From JADZAI01 sp046348585 (GTDB taxonomy: Bacteria; Pseudomonadota; Alphaproteobacteria; Micropepsales; Micropepsaceae), in the NCBI GenBank assembly GCA_046348585.1, contig JAXMDZ010000003.1, positions 186,001 through 250,000 on the forward strand: a stretch of DNA of 64,000 nt, written 5' to 3'. Below, piece by piece: positions 55,388 through 63,844 of this stretch (the stretch's first letter is position 1; the number at the start of each line of letters is the position of its first letter). A model generated the notes under the pieces. It saw nothing but the letters and a program-made list of their open reading frames with translations. It ran no database searches and was not told where the DNA came from. A program made the translations under genes and the position numbers.

Positions 55388-56326
55388 TCAGGGTGCGTCC
55401 AGCGTCGCGCGCGCGGCGCGGCGCTGAAGCTGCGCTTCGCGCAGCGTGATGTAGGCCCCCGCGCCGAAGATGATCGCCGCGCCCAGCAGCGTGAGCGCGT
55501 CCGGCACATAGGCGAAGGCGAAATAGCCGATGATCGACGACCAGATCAGCTTGGAGAAATCGAGCGGCAGGACCGCCGACATCTCGGCATAGCGGAAAGC
55601 CTGCGCGAACAGATACTGCCCCAGCGTCGCCGTGGTGCCGACCATGCAGAGGAAGGCGAGCTGGCTCCAGTCCGGCGTCACCCAGGCGAAGGCGGCGAGG
55701 ACGCCCGAGATCGGCGTCAGCACCAGGCCAATATAGACGGACTGCGTCAGCGCGCTTTCGGTGACCGATAGGCGGCGGATCATCAGCAGCACCGCGGCCC
55801 AGAGCAGCGAGGCGAGCGCCAGCAGCGCATGGCCCATATTCAGCGCCTGAAAGCCGGGACGCAGGGCCACCACCGCGCCCAGAAAGCCGACCGCCATGGC
55901 GATGAGCCGCCGGTAGCGCACCGGCTCGCCGAAGAACAGCATCGCGAGGATCGTCGCGAAGATAGGCGAGGAGAACTCAAGCGCGTTCGCCTCGACCAGC
56001 GAGATGTCCACGATCCCGTAGAAGAAGCAGATCATCGAGGCGACCTGCACCACGCCGCGCAGGGCGTGCAGATTGAGATGCGCCGTCTTCAGCGCACCCG
56101 GTGTCTTCAGCACGAACGGCGCGAGCACCAGCACCGACACGGCGCTGCGGAAGAACACGGTCTCGATGGGCGGGATGCCGGTCGCGGCGAGATGCTTGAT
56201 GACCGCGTTGCCGGACATGAACATCAGGGCCGACGCGGCCATGCAGACCATGCCGATCAGCGTGTCGCGCCTACCCTTCGCGTGCGCTTCCGCCGCGGCG
56301 TCCTCTGCTCTAACGTCCCGGTCCAT
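55388..56326 (-). CDS. EamA/DMT-family transporter
   Basis: A roughly 312-residue drug/metabolite-superfamily transporter with ten predicted membrane helices in two repeated EamA units. The start of the first helix is LIGMVCMAASALMFMSGNAV and each half ends in typical EamA sequence (ANALEFSSPIFATILAMLFF, LPLDFSKLIWSSIIGYFAFA). It lies opposite to, and between, the structural and maturation parts of the Mo-hydroxylase locus. The start at 56326 leaves it sharing bases with the divergent moxR start: CATG at 56324-56327 contains both. Longer forms with upstream Met codons are possible but would extend into that gene. Cargo unknown. Confidence 0.88.
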   Translation of the reverse strand: MDRDVRAEDAAAEAHAKGRRDTLIGMVCMAASALMFMSGNAVIKHLAATGIPPIETVFFRSAVSVLVLAPFVLKTPGALKTAHLNLHALRGVVQVASMICFFYGIVDISLVEANALEFSSPIFATILAMLFFGEPVRYRRLIAMAVGFLGAVVALRPGFQALNMGHALLALASLLWAAVLLMIRRLSVTESALTQSVYIGLVLTPISGVLAAFAWVTPDWSQLAFLCMVGTTATLGQYLFAQAFRYAEMSAVLPLDFSKLIWSSIIGYFAFAYVPDALTLLGAAIIFGAGAYITLREAQLQRRAARATLDAP

Positions 56327-57230
56327 GACCTCTGCCCTGCCACGGTCCATCGACCAGACTTCCGCGCTTCTGTCCACCGAAGGATATGTGGCGGACCGGC
56401 CGCTGGCCGTGTCCGTGTTTCTCGCGTTGACGATGGGGAAACCGCTGTTCCTGGAGGGCGAACCGGGCACCGGAAAGACCGAGATCGCCAAGGCCCTTGC
56501 CCATGCGCTGGGGCGGCGGTTGGTGCGGCTGCAGTGTTACGAAGGGCTCGACGCGGCGGCGGCGGTCTATGAGTGGAACTACGCCGCGCAGATGATCGAA
56601 ATCCGCCTCGCCGAGGCGGCCGGAGGCAAGTCCGATCTCGCCGCCGACATCTTCGCGCCGCGCTTCCTGATCAAGCGGCCGCTGCTGGAGGCGCTGGAGC
56701 CGCAGTCCGGCGGACCGCCGGTGCTGTTGATCGACGAACTCGACCGGGCGGACGAACCGTTCGAGGCGTTCCTTCTGGAAATCCTCTCCGACTTTCAGGT
56801 GACGGTGCCGGAGATCGGGACGATCCGCGCCGAGCGGCCGCCCATCGTCGTCATCACCTCGAACCGGACCCGCGAGATCCACGACGCGGTGAAGCGGCGC
56901 TGCCTCTATCACTGGGTGGACTATCCGGGTCTGGAGCGCGAGCTGGAGATTCTGAAGACCAAGGCCCCGACGCTCGCGCCCGAGCTGACGCGGCAGGTCG
57001 CCGCCTTCGTGCAGGCGCTGCGCGGCGAGGACCTTTTCAAGCGGCCGGGCGTGGCGGAGACCATCGACTGGGCGGCGGCGCTGGCGGCGCTCGACGCCGT
57101 CGAACTGACGCCGGAGACGATACGCGACACGATCGGCGTCCTGCTGAAATACCAGGACGACATCGCCCGCCTGACCACGGGCGAGACCGCGCGGCTGATC
57201 GACGAGGCGCGGGCGAAGGCCGCGGCGTGA
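56325..57230 (+). CDS. coxD: MoxR/CoxD-type AAA+ ATPase
   Basis: A 301-residue MoxR-family ATPase. Walker A is LFLEGEPGTGKTEIAKALAH, Walker B is VLLIDELDRADEPFEAFLLE, and the sensor region IVVITSNRTREIHDAVKRRC follows. CoxD of Oligotropha is the ATPase that matures the molybdenum-copper active site of CO dehydrogenase together with CoxE. The start ATG at 56325 overlaps the divergent transporter start. The stop overlaps the GTG of the next gene (GTGA). Confidence 0.93.
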   Translation: MTSALPRSIDQTSALLSTEGYVADRPLAVSVFLALTMGKPLFLEGEPGTGKTEIAKALAHALGRRLVRLQCYEGLDAAAAVYEWNYAAQMIEIRLAEAAGGKSDLAADIFAPRFLIKRPLLEALEPQSGGPPVLLIDELDRADEPFEAFLLEILSDFQVTVPEIGTIRAERPPIVVITSNRTREIHDAVKRRCLYHWVDYPGLERELEILKTKAPTLAPELTRQVAAFVQALRGEDLFKRPGVAETIDWAAALAALDAVELTPETIRDTIGVLLKYQDDIARLTTGETARLIDEARAKAAA

Positions 57231-58420
57231 GCGCGCTCGCCGCCAATGTGATCCACTTCGCGCGGCTGCTGCGCGCCGCCGGTATGCCGGTTGGCAGCGG
57301 ACAGGCGCTGGCCGCCGCGGAAGCCGCCGCGCTCGCCGGGATCGGCGACCGCGCGGCGCTGCGTCAGGCGCTGTTCGCCACGCTGGTCACCAGGCGCGAA
57401 CAGATGCCGCTGTTCGATCAGGCGTTCGAGTTGTTCTGGCGCGATCCGCGTTTGGCCGACCGGGCGATGGCGATGCTGATGCCGATCCAGCGCCCGGAGA
57501 GCGAGCCGTCCAAGGCTGCGGGGGCGCGGCGGCTCGCCGAGGCGCTGAACGCCGGGCGGGCGCCGCGCGTCGAGGAGAAGGACGGCGTCGAAATCGACAT
57601 GACGCTGACCGCCTCGCCGGACGAGGTTTTGCGGGCCAAGGATTTCGAGCAGATGAGCGCCGCCGAACTCGCCGAGGCGCGGCGCATGGTCGAGCGCCTG
57701 CCGCTGCGCATCGAGGACGTGGCGACGCGGCGCTGGCGCGGCGCGGCCGAGGGTGCTCGGATCGACCTGCGCCGGACGCTGCGCGCCTCGCTGCGCATGG
57801 GCGGCGACATCATCTCTCTGGCCGAAGCGCGCCGCCGCACCGCTCCGCCGCCCATCGTCGCGCTGTGCGACATCTCCGGTTCGATGAGCCGCTATGCCCG
57901 AGTCTTCCTGCACTTTCTCCACGCGCTCGCCGAGGCGCGGCGTCGGCAGGGCCAGCGGGTTTCGACCTTCGTCTTCGGCACGCGGCTGACCAATGCGACG
58001 CGGGCGCTCAAGCACCGCGACGTCGATGAGGCGCTCGATCTCGTCGGCCGCGAGGCGGGCGACTGGGGCGGCGGCACGCGGATCGGCGCGGCCCTGCGCG
58101 ACTTCAATTTCCGCTGGTCGCGGCGGGTGCTTGGCCAGGGCGCGGTGGTGCTGCTGATCACCGACGGGCTGGACCGCGACGATGCCGGGGCGCTGTCGGA
58201 GGAGGCGGCGCGGCTGGCGCGCGCCGCGCGCGCGGTGATCTGGCTCAATCCGTTGCTGCGTTATGCCCAGTTCCAGCCCAAGGCGGCGGGGATCAGGGCT
58301 TTGCTGCCGCATGTGGACCGCTTTCTGCCGCTCTACAATGTGAACACGCTCGCCGAGCTGTCGCAAGCGCTTGCCTCGGCCGGGCGGCGCTCCCATGTGT
58401 CGGGTCGGCGAGCGGCATGA
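57227..58420 (+). CDS. coxE: CoxE-like von Willebrand factor A domain protein
   Basis: A 397-residue VWA-containing protein of the CoxE family. The metal-ion adhesion site is CDISGSMSRYARVFLHFLHA (DxSxS). TFVFGTRLTNATRALKHRDV and LLITDGLDRDDAGAL complete the fold, and the N-terminal half is helical with SRTEQ-like helices (FARLLRAAGMPVGSGQALAA). It partners the MoxR ATPase in inserting the active-site metal or sulfur into the hydroxylase. Its GTG start at 57227 overlaps the coxD stop. The downstream XdhC gene begins 11 bases after its stop. Confidence 0.9.
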   Translation: MSALAANVIHFARLLRAAGMPVGSGQALAAAEAAALAGIGDRAALRQALFATLVTRREQMPLFDQAFELFWRDPRLADRAMAMLMPIQRPESEPSKAAGARRLAEALNAGRAPRVEEKDGVEIDMTLTASPDEVLRAKDFEQMSAAELAEARRMVERLPLRIEDVATRRWRGAAEGARIDLRRTLRASLRMGGDIISLAEARRRTAPPPIVALCDISGSMSRYARVFLHFLHALAEARRRQGQRVSTFVFGTRLTNATRALKHRDVDEALDLVGREAGDWGGGTRIGAALRDFNFRWSRRVLGQGAVVLLITDGLDRDDAGALSEEAARLARAARAVIWLNPLLRYAQFQPKAAGIRALLPHVDRFLPLYNVNTLAELSQALASAGRRSHVSGRRAA

Positions 58421-58430
58421 GAGGTTGGAC

Positions 58431-58748
58431 ATGAATGACGACCGGGCACTGGAACAGGCCGCCGCGTGGCTCGCCGAAGGGCGCGGCGTCGCGCTGGCGA
58501 CGGTGGTGAAGACCTGGGGCTCCGCCCCCCGCCCCACCGGCAGCCAGCTCGCCATCAACGACGAAGGCGCGTTCGTCGGATCGGTCTCGGGCGGCTGCAT
58601 CGAAGGCGCGGTCGCCGCCGAAGCGCGTGAGGCGATCCGGGACGGCAAGGTGCGCACGCTGTCGTTCGGCGTCTCCAACGAGCGCGCCTGGGAAGTCGGG
58701 CTCGCCTGCGGCGGTCAGATCGACGTCTTTGTCGAGAGGATCGGATGA
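58431..58748 (+). CDS. XdhC N-terminal domain protein (CoxI/CoxF-like, short)
   Basis: A 105-residue protein equal to only the N-terminal XdhC/CoxI domain. The segment LATVVKTWGSAPRPTGSQLA and FVGSVSGGCIEGAVAAEARE are the conserved core with the active cysteine in GGC. XdhC proteins bind the molybdenum cofactor and help sulfurate it before insertion. Here the Rossmann-fold C-terminal domain is a separate gene that overlaps its stop (ATGA at 58745). The protein is complete and not a truncation by frameshift, since the two parts lie in different coupled frames. Confidence 0.9.
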   Translation: MNDDRALEQAAAWLAEGRGVALATVVKTWGSAPRPTGSQLAINDEGAFVGSVSGGCIEGAVAAEAREAIRDGKVRTLSFGVSNERAWEVGLACGGQIDVFVERIG

Positions 58749-59428
58749 CGCCCGAGACGCTGAAGGCCCTGGTCGCGGCGCGCGCCGAAGGGCGCGAGAT
58801 CGCGCTGGCGACGCGGCTCTCCGATGGCGCGGAACGGCTGATCGATCTGACGCTGCCGCCCGACGACGAACTGGACGTTCTGGCGGTGCGCGCCGCCGCG
58901 CGCGACGAGAGCGGACCGGTCGAGCTTCAGGGCGAGACCTGGTTCCTCAATGTCTTCAATCCGCCGGTCGGCCTCGTCATCGTCGGCGCGGTCCACATCG
59001 CCCAGCCGCTGAGCCGCATGGCGGCGGCGATGGGCTGGACGGTCACCGTGATCGACCCGCGCACCGCCTTCGCCAGCGAGGCGCGCTTTCCGGGCGTGAC
59101 GCTTTCCACCGCATGGCCCGACGAGGCGCTGCGGGAGATCGCCGTCACCTCGCGCACGGCGGTGGTGACGCTGACCCACGATCCCAAGCTGGACGATCCG
59201 GCGCTGCGCACGGCGCTGGAGAGCCGCGCCTTCTATATCGGCGCGCTGGGATCGAAGAAGACCCATGCGGCGCGCCTCGGACGGCTGGAGGCGGCAGGGT
59301 TCACGCCGGAGCGGCTGACGGCCATTCACGGGCCGGTCGGGCTCGCCATCGGGGCGCGCACGCCCGCCGAGATCGCGGTGTCGATCCTCGCCGACATCGT
59401 CCGGGCGCTGCGGGCGAACACGCGATGA
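58745..59428 (+). CDS. XdhC Rossmann-domain protein (CoxF/CoxI-like)
   Basis: A 227-residue protein with an XdhC C-terminal domain. A Rossmann loop is seen at LVIVGAVHIAQPLSRMAAAM and MGWTVTVIDPRTAFASEARF, then YIGALGSKKTHAARLGRLEA and HGPVGLAIGARTPAEIAVSI, all family-typical. A residual N-terminal region of about 70 residues precedes the Rossmann core. It probably works as a heteromer with the 105-residue partner encoded just before it. Its stop overlaps the following gene start (ATGA). Confidence 0.92.
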   Translation: MTPETLKALVAARAEGREIALATRLSDGAERLIDLTLPPDDELDVLAVRAAARDESGPVELQGETWFLNVFNPPVGLVIVGAVHIAQPLSRMAAAMGWTVTVIDPRTAFASEARFPGVTLSTAWPDEALREIAVTSRTAVVTLTHDPKLDDPALRTALESRAFYIGALGSKKTHAARLGRLEAAGFTPERLTAIHGPVGLAIGARTPAEIAVSILADIVRALRANTR

Positions 59429-61044
59429 AGTTCGGGCCGGTCGCCACGCTGAGCGCCGAGGGAGCCGTTCTCGCCCACGCGATCCGGCACGGCGACCGCT
59501 CATTCCGCAAGGGCCATGTCCTCACCGCCGCCGATGTCGCGGCGCTCTCGGGCGACGGCATCGACACGGTCGTCGTCGCGCGGCTGGAGGCTGACGACGT
59601 TCCGGAGAACGAGGCCGCGGCAGCCCTTGCCGAGGCGCTTTGCGGCGACGGCGTGCGCGTGGCGACGGCCTTCACCGGCCGCGCCAATCTGCACGCCACG
59701 GTCGCCGGGGTCTTCTGCGTCAAGGCGCATGCGATCGACGCCATCAACGCCATCGACGAGGCGCTGACCATCGCCACCCTGCCCGCCTTCGAGGCGGCCG
59801 GCGACGGCGCGATGCTCGCGACCGTCAAGATCATCCCCTACGCCGTGAAGCGCGCGTCGCTGAACGCCGCGCTCTCGCTCGCCAAGGCGCTGGGGCCGGT
59901 CGTCGAGGTTGCGCCTTATCGCCCCGCGAAGATCGCGCTGATCTCGACCGCCCTGCCCGGCACGAAACCGACAATCCATGCGAAGAACCGCGCGACGCTG
60001 GAGGGGCGGCTGGCGGGGGTGCGGGCGGCGGTCGTCTCGGACCGGGTGGTGGCGCATCAGGGGGCGGCGCTGGCGGAGGCGCTGCGCGCGGCCCTCGGCG
60101 AGCGGCCGGACCTCGTGCTCATCTATGCGGCGACGGCCATCGCCGACCGGCACGATGTGGTGCCGGCGGGCCTTGTGGCGGCGGGCGGCGAGGTGCTGCG
60201 GTTCGGGATGCCGGTCGATCCGGGCAACCTGCTGCTGCTGGGTCGCCATGGCGACGTGCCGGTGGTCGGCCTGCCGGGCTGCGCGCGCTCGCCCCGGATC
60301 AACGGGTTCGACTGGGTGCTGCAGCGGCTGCTGGCGGGCGTCGCGGTGACGCCGGACGACATCGCCCGCATGGGCGTCGGCGGGCTGCTGAAGGAAATCC
60401 CGACGCGGCCGCAGCCCCGCGAACGGCCCGTGCCGGTGGCGCGGCAAGCCGGGACCATCGGAGCGGTCGTGCTGGCGGCCGGGCGGTCGAGCCGGATGGG
60501 CGCGGCCAAGCAGCTCGCCCTCATCGACGGGGAACCGATGCTGCGGCGGACGGTCGAGGCGGTGATCGCCAGCGGGCTGTCGCCGGTCGTGGTGGTGACC
60601 GGCCATGAGGCCGAGCATGTCGGGGCGGCGCTGAAGGGCCTGAGCGTCACCCTCGTCCGCAATCCGGACTATGCGCTAGGTCTCAGCACCTCCCTAAAGG
60701 CCGGACTTGAGGCCTTGCCGGCGGATATCGACGGGGCGCTGATCGCCCTCGGCGACATGCCCCGCGTGACGGCCGAGGATATCGCGGCGCTGGCGTCGGC
60801 GTTCGACCCGGCCGAAGGGCGCGGTATCGTCGTGCCGGTGCATGAGGGCAAGCGCGGCAATCCGGTTCTGTGGGCCGAGGCGTTCTTCCCCGAGATGAAG
60901 GCGCTGAGCGGCGATACGGGCGCGAAGGCGGTGATCGCCGCCAATCCGGAAGCGGTGTTCGAGGTCGAGCGCGGACCCGGCGTGCTGATGGATGTCGACA
61001 CGCCCGCCGACCTTGAGGCCCTGAACCGAGGCGGCGCGGCGTGA
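59425..61044 (+). CDS. Molybdopterin-binding / MocA-like nucleotidyltransferase fusion
   Basis: A 539-residue two-part protein. The first 340 residues are a molybdopterin-binding MoeA/MogA-like domain (YAATAIADRHDVVPAGLVAA, GMPVDPGNLLLLGRHGDVPV, LPGCARSPRINGFDWVLQRL). The C-terminal 195 residues are a nucleotidyltransferase with AVVLAAGRSSRMGAAKQLAL, LVRNPDYALGLSTSLKAGLE and LIALGDMPRVTAEDIAALAS, the MocA pattern that makes molybdopterin cytosine dinucleotide. The fusion therefore supplies the dinucleotide cofactor needed by CoxL. It is coupled at both ends (ATGA upstream, GTGA downstream). Confidence 0.9.
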   Translation: MKFGPVATLSAEGAVLAHAIRHGDRSFRKGHVLTAADVAALSGDGIDTVVVARLEADDVPENEAAAALAEALCGDGVRVATAFTGRANLHATVAGVFCVKAHAIDAINAIDEALTIATLPAFEAAGDGAMLATVKIIPYAVKRASLNAALSLAKALGPVVEVAPYRPAKIALISTALPGTKPTIHAKNRATLEGRLAGVRAAVVSDRVVAHQGAALAEALRAALGERPDLVLIYAATAIADRHDVVPAGLVAAGGEVLRFGMPVDPGNLLLLGRHGDVPVVGLPGCARSPRINGFDWVLQRLLAGVAVTPDDIARMGVGGLLKEIPTRPQPRERPVPVARQAGTIGAVVLAAGRSSRMGAAKQLALIDGEPMLRRTVEAVIASGLSPVVVVTGHEAEHVGAALKGLSVTLVRNPDYALGLSTSLKAGLEALPADIDGALIALGDMPRVTAEDIAALASAFDPAEGRGIVVPVHEGKRGNPVLWAEAFFPEMKALSGDTGAKAVIAANPEAVFEVERGPGVLMDVDTPADLEALNRGGAA

Positions 61045-61469
61045 GCGAGGACCTTTACCAGAAGGCGATCCTGCGCCTCGCCGGATCGGCGCATGGCGCA
61101 GGACGCCTGCACGGCGCGTGCTGCACCGGGCGCGAAGCCAATGCGATGTGCGGCGACGTGGTGACGTTCGACGTGCGCGTCGATCCGGCCGGCCGCGTCA
61201 CCGAGACGGCGAACGAGTTGAAGGGCTGCGTGCTGGTGCAGGCTTCGGCCGCGCTGCTGTCCGAACATGCGGCCGGTCATTCCAAAAACGATATCGAGGC
61301 GTTGAGGGCCGGGGTGGCGGCGATGCTGGACGGCGGGCCGGTTCCTGAGGGCCCGTGGGCGGCCTATGAGGCGTTCAAGCCCGCCGCCGCCTATCGCAGC
61401 CGCCATTCCTGCGTGCTGCTGCCCATCGACGCGCTGACGAAGGCGCTGACCGACTGCTCCGCTAGCTGA
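61041..61469 (+). CDS. U-type (IscU/NifU-N-like) Fe-S cluster scaffold protein
   Basis: A 142-residue protein, GTG start at 61041, with the three cysteines of IscU-like scaffolds: C37 in NAMCGDVVTFDV (with the conserved Asp39), C63 in ELKGCVLVQASAALLSEHAA, C124 in YRSRHSCVLLPIDALTKALT. Two further cysteines (27 and 28) precede the usual set. Such scaffolds assemble and transfer [2Fe-2S] or [4Fe-4S] clusters. Its GTGA overlap with the cofactor gene suggests a dedicated role in loading CoxS. No iscS, hscA or other assembly gene lies close. This is an unusual member for a hydroxylase operon. Confidence 0.85.
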   Translation: MSEDLYQKAILRLAGSAHGAGRLHGACCTGREANAMCGDVVTFDVRVDPAGRVTETANELKGCVLVQASAALLSEHAAGHSKNDIEALRAGVAAMLDGGPVPEGPWAAYEAFKPAAAYRSRHSCVLLPIDALTKALTDCSAS

Positions 61470-62235
61470 ACTTCGGCGGCCGCTTCTCGCGGAAGGCGGC
61501 GACGCCTTCCTTGTGGTCGGCGGTGAGGAAGCTCATCACCTGCGAGGTGCGTTCGAGGTCGAGCGCCGCATCGAAGCCCTGCGGCTCGGCGAGCAGCATG
61601 CGCTTGGTGAGCGCCACGGCGTTGGCGGGCTGCGCGGCCAGTTCCTCGGCGAGCGCGAGGGCCGAGGCCTGCACGTCGGCGTCCGGGACGACGCTGTCGA
61701 AAATGCCCGCCTCCAGAGCCGCCGCCGCTTTCAGCGTCGCGGCCTTCAGCAGAATGAGCCGGGCGCGGCCGAAGCCGATGCGCTGCGTCAGGGTGTGGAC
61801 GATGCCGTAGTCGGGGACGAGGCCCATGCGGAAGAACGAGAAGCCGATAGAGGCCCCCTCGCCCGCCACGATGGCGTCGCAGAGCAGCGCGAGCCCTGCC
61901 CCGGCCCCGAAGGCATAGCCTTCGACGGCGGCGACGACCGGCTTTTCGGCCCGCATCAGGCGGCGCACCAGGAGATGATTGCGGGCCATGCGGTCGGCGC
62001 CGGTGCGCTCGTCGCTCTTGCCCATGGCGGAGATGTCGCCGCCCGCGCAGAACGTTCCGCCCGCGCCGGTGAGGATGACCGCCCGGACGGCCGCATCTTC
62101 CAGCGCCTCGCTGAGCGCCGCATAGACGGCCTCGCGGATGTCGGTTTCGAGCGGATTGCGCTTTTCCGGACGGTTGAGGGCGATGCGGACGATCCGCGCC
62201 GCCGGACGGTCCACGACGATGGGCGGAGCGGTCAT
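61462..62235 (-). CDS. Enoyl-CoA hydratase/isomerase family protein
   Basis: A 257-residue crotonase-fold protein. NRPEKRNPLETDIREAVYAA at the N-terminus, the oxyanion loop TGAGGTFCAGGDISAMGKSD and AVEGYAFGAGAGLALLCDAI, then FFRMGLVPDYGIVHTLTQRI are standard. The Asp and Tyr in the active loop (VPDYG) again resemble PaaG/isomerase relatives. It converges on the Fe-S scaffold gene, ending 8 bases inside its 3' end, and shares a 4-base overlap with the alpha-glucosidase gene upstream. Confidence 0.9.
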   Translation of the reverse strand: MTAPPIVVDRPAARIVRIALNRPEKRNPLETDIREAVYAALSEALEDAAVRAVILTGAGGTFCAGGDISAMGKSDERTGADRMARNHLLVRRLMRAEKPVVAAVEGYAFGAGAGLALLCDAIVAGEGASIGFSFFRMGLVPDYGIVHTLTQRIGFGRARLILLKAATLKAAAALEAGIFDSVVPDADVQASALALAEELAAQPANAVALTKRMLLAEPQGFDAALDLERTSQVMSFLTADHKEGVAAFREKRPPKFS

Positions 62236-63836
62236 GCGAGTTCACCGATGAAGGCGGAGAGCGGTTTCAGCGACAGCCCGCCGCCGCCGAAGCCCCAGCC
62301 GCCGGGGCCGAACTCGAACGGCGAGATCGAGGTCTGGTTGCCCAGCTTGTAGGTCGCCGGTTCGCGCGACAGGTTGAAGACGCAGAGCACGTTCTGGTCC
62401 GGCGTCGAGCGGCGGAAGGCCAGAACCTGCTCGCTGGCCTCCAGGATCTCGATGTCGCCGGTGACGAGCGCCGGGATGCCGCGCCGCGCGGCGATGGCGG
62501 CGCGCGCGAAGTTGAGCACCGAGTTCGGATCGCGCTCCTGCACGTTGGCTGCCATCGTGGCGTGGTCCGGGTCGACCGGGAGCCAGGGCGTGCCGGAGGT
62601 GAAGCCCGCCGCGCGGGCGTCGGCGATCCAGGGCATCGGCGTGCGTTCGGGATCGCGGCCCTTGCTGTAGGGGAAATAGAGATCGCCGACCGGATCGCGC
62701 ACCTGATCGACCTCGATCGCGCCGTCGCCGAGGCCCAGCTCCTCGCCCTGATAGAGCAGCACGGTGCCCTTGAGCGAGAAGAGCAGCGTGAGCGCCAGCT
62801 TCGCCAGCGCGTCGTCGCGCTTGCCGCCGCCATAGCGGCTGACGGTGCGCGACACGTCGTGGTTGGAGAAGGCGACGCACGGCCAGACATGGGGCCGCTC
62901 GTTGAGGAAGCGGTAATAGGCCGCGAAGATCGACGGCGAGAAGCTGTGGTCGTCGAGGAAGGTGAAAGTGTAGCCTGACTGGAGGCCGTGGGTCGCGCCG
63001 ACGAACTCGCCGATGAGGCCGGGTTCTTCGGAGAACTCGCCGAAGACGAAGCGGTCCTCGAAGCCTTCGACCACGGCGCGGACCTCGTCCAGCGCCTTGC
63101 GGTTTTCCGGAAGGTTCGAATCGTGGATGCGCTTCTGCATGTTGGGCGCGTGCGCCCAGTGCGCCTTGCCGCGCAGGTTCGGCGGGATCGCCGGATTGTC
63201 GCGCAGCTTGTCGTCGTGCAGGAACGAGTTGGCGACGTCGAGGCGGAAGCCGTCCACGCCCTTGCGCAGCCAGAAGCGCAGCACTTCCAGCGCCGCCGCC
63301 TTGGCCGCCGGTTCGCGCCAGTTGAGCTTGGGCTGGCTCTTCAGAAACTTGTGGAAATAGTATTTGCGCCGCGCCGGGTGATACGACCAGGCGGGGCCGC
63401 CGAAGACGCTGAGCCAGTTGTTGGGCGGGCCGCCATCGTCCTTCGCGTCCGCCCAGACATACCAGTCGGACTTGTCGCCGCGCTCGCCGAGCAGGCTTTC
63501 GGCGAACCACGGATGGCGGTCGGAGGTGTGGGCCAGCACCTCGTCCAGAATGAGTTTGAGGCCCTTCTGCCGCATCGCGCCGGAGAGCGCGTCGAACGCC
63601 GCCATGCCGCCCATGGGCGCGGCCACGTCGTCGAAGGCGCTGACGTCGTAGCCGAAATCCTTGTTCGGGCTGGGGTGGATCGGCGACAGCCAGACCGCAT
63701 CGACGCCGAGGGCGCGGATATAGTCGAGCCGCGAGAGGACGCCCGGCAGGTCGCCCACCCCGTCGCCGTCGCTGTCGCAGAAACTGCGTGGGTAGACCTG
63801 ATAGACGACCGCCCCTTTCCACCACGGCGCGGTCAT
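62232..63836 (-). CDS. GH13 alpha-glucosidase
   Basis: A 534-residue glycoside hydrolase of family 13. The first (beta/alpha) barrel motif WWKGAVVYQVYPRSFCDSDG is standard. The four conserved regions carry the catalytic residues: nucleophile Asp in GVDGFRLDVANSFLHD, acid/base Glu in FVFGEFSEEPGL, and the transition-state Asp in VAFSNHDVSRTVSRYGGG. DEVLAHTSDRHPWF is region I. GDPS-type calcium ligands are not obvious. Substrates are probably isomaltose, trehalose or maltooligosaccharides taken up by the cell, because no signal peptide is seen. Its ATGA overlap with the hydratase gene is unusual for such unrelated functions. Confidence 0.92.
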   Translation of the reverse strand: MTAPWWKGAVVYQVYPRSFCDSDGDGVGDLPGVLSRLDYIRALGVDAVWLSPIHPSPNKDFGYDVSAFDDVAAPMGGMAAFDALSGAMRQKGLKLILDEVLAHTSDRHPWFAESLLGERGDKSDWYVWADAKDDGGPPNNWLSVFGGPAWSYHPARRKYYFHKFLKSQPKLNWREPAAKAAALEVLRFWLRKGVDGFRLDVANSFLHDDKLRDNPAIPPNLRGKAHWAHAPNMQKRIHDSNLPENRKALDEVRAVVEGFEDRFVFGEFSEEPGLIGEFVGATHGLQSGYTFTFLDDHSFSPSIFAAYYRFLNERPHVWPCVAFSNHDVSRTVSRYGGGKRDDALAKLALTLLFSLKGTVLLYQGEELGLGDGAIEVDQVRDPVGDLYFPYSKGRDPERTPMPWIADARAAGFTSGTPWLPVDPDHATMAANVQERDPNSVLNFARAAIAARRGIPALVTGDIEILEASEQVLAFRRSTPDQNVLCVFNLSREPATYKLGNQTSISPFEFGPGGWGFGGGGLSLKPLSAFIGELA

Positions 63837-63844
63837 CGCCGGGC

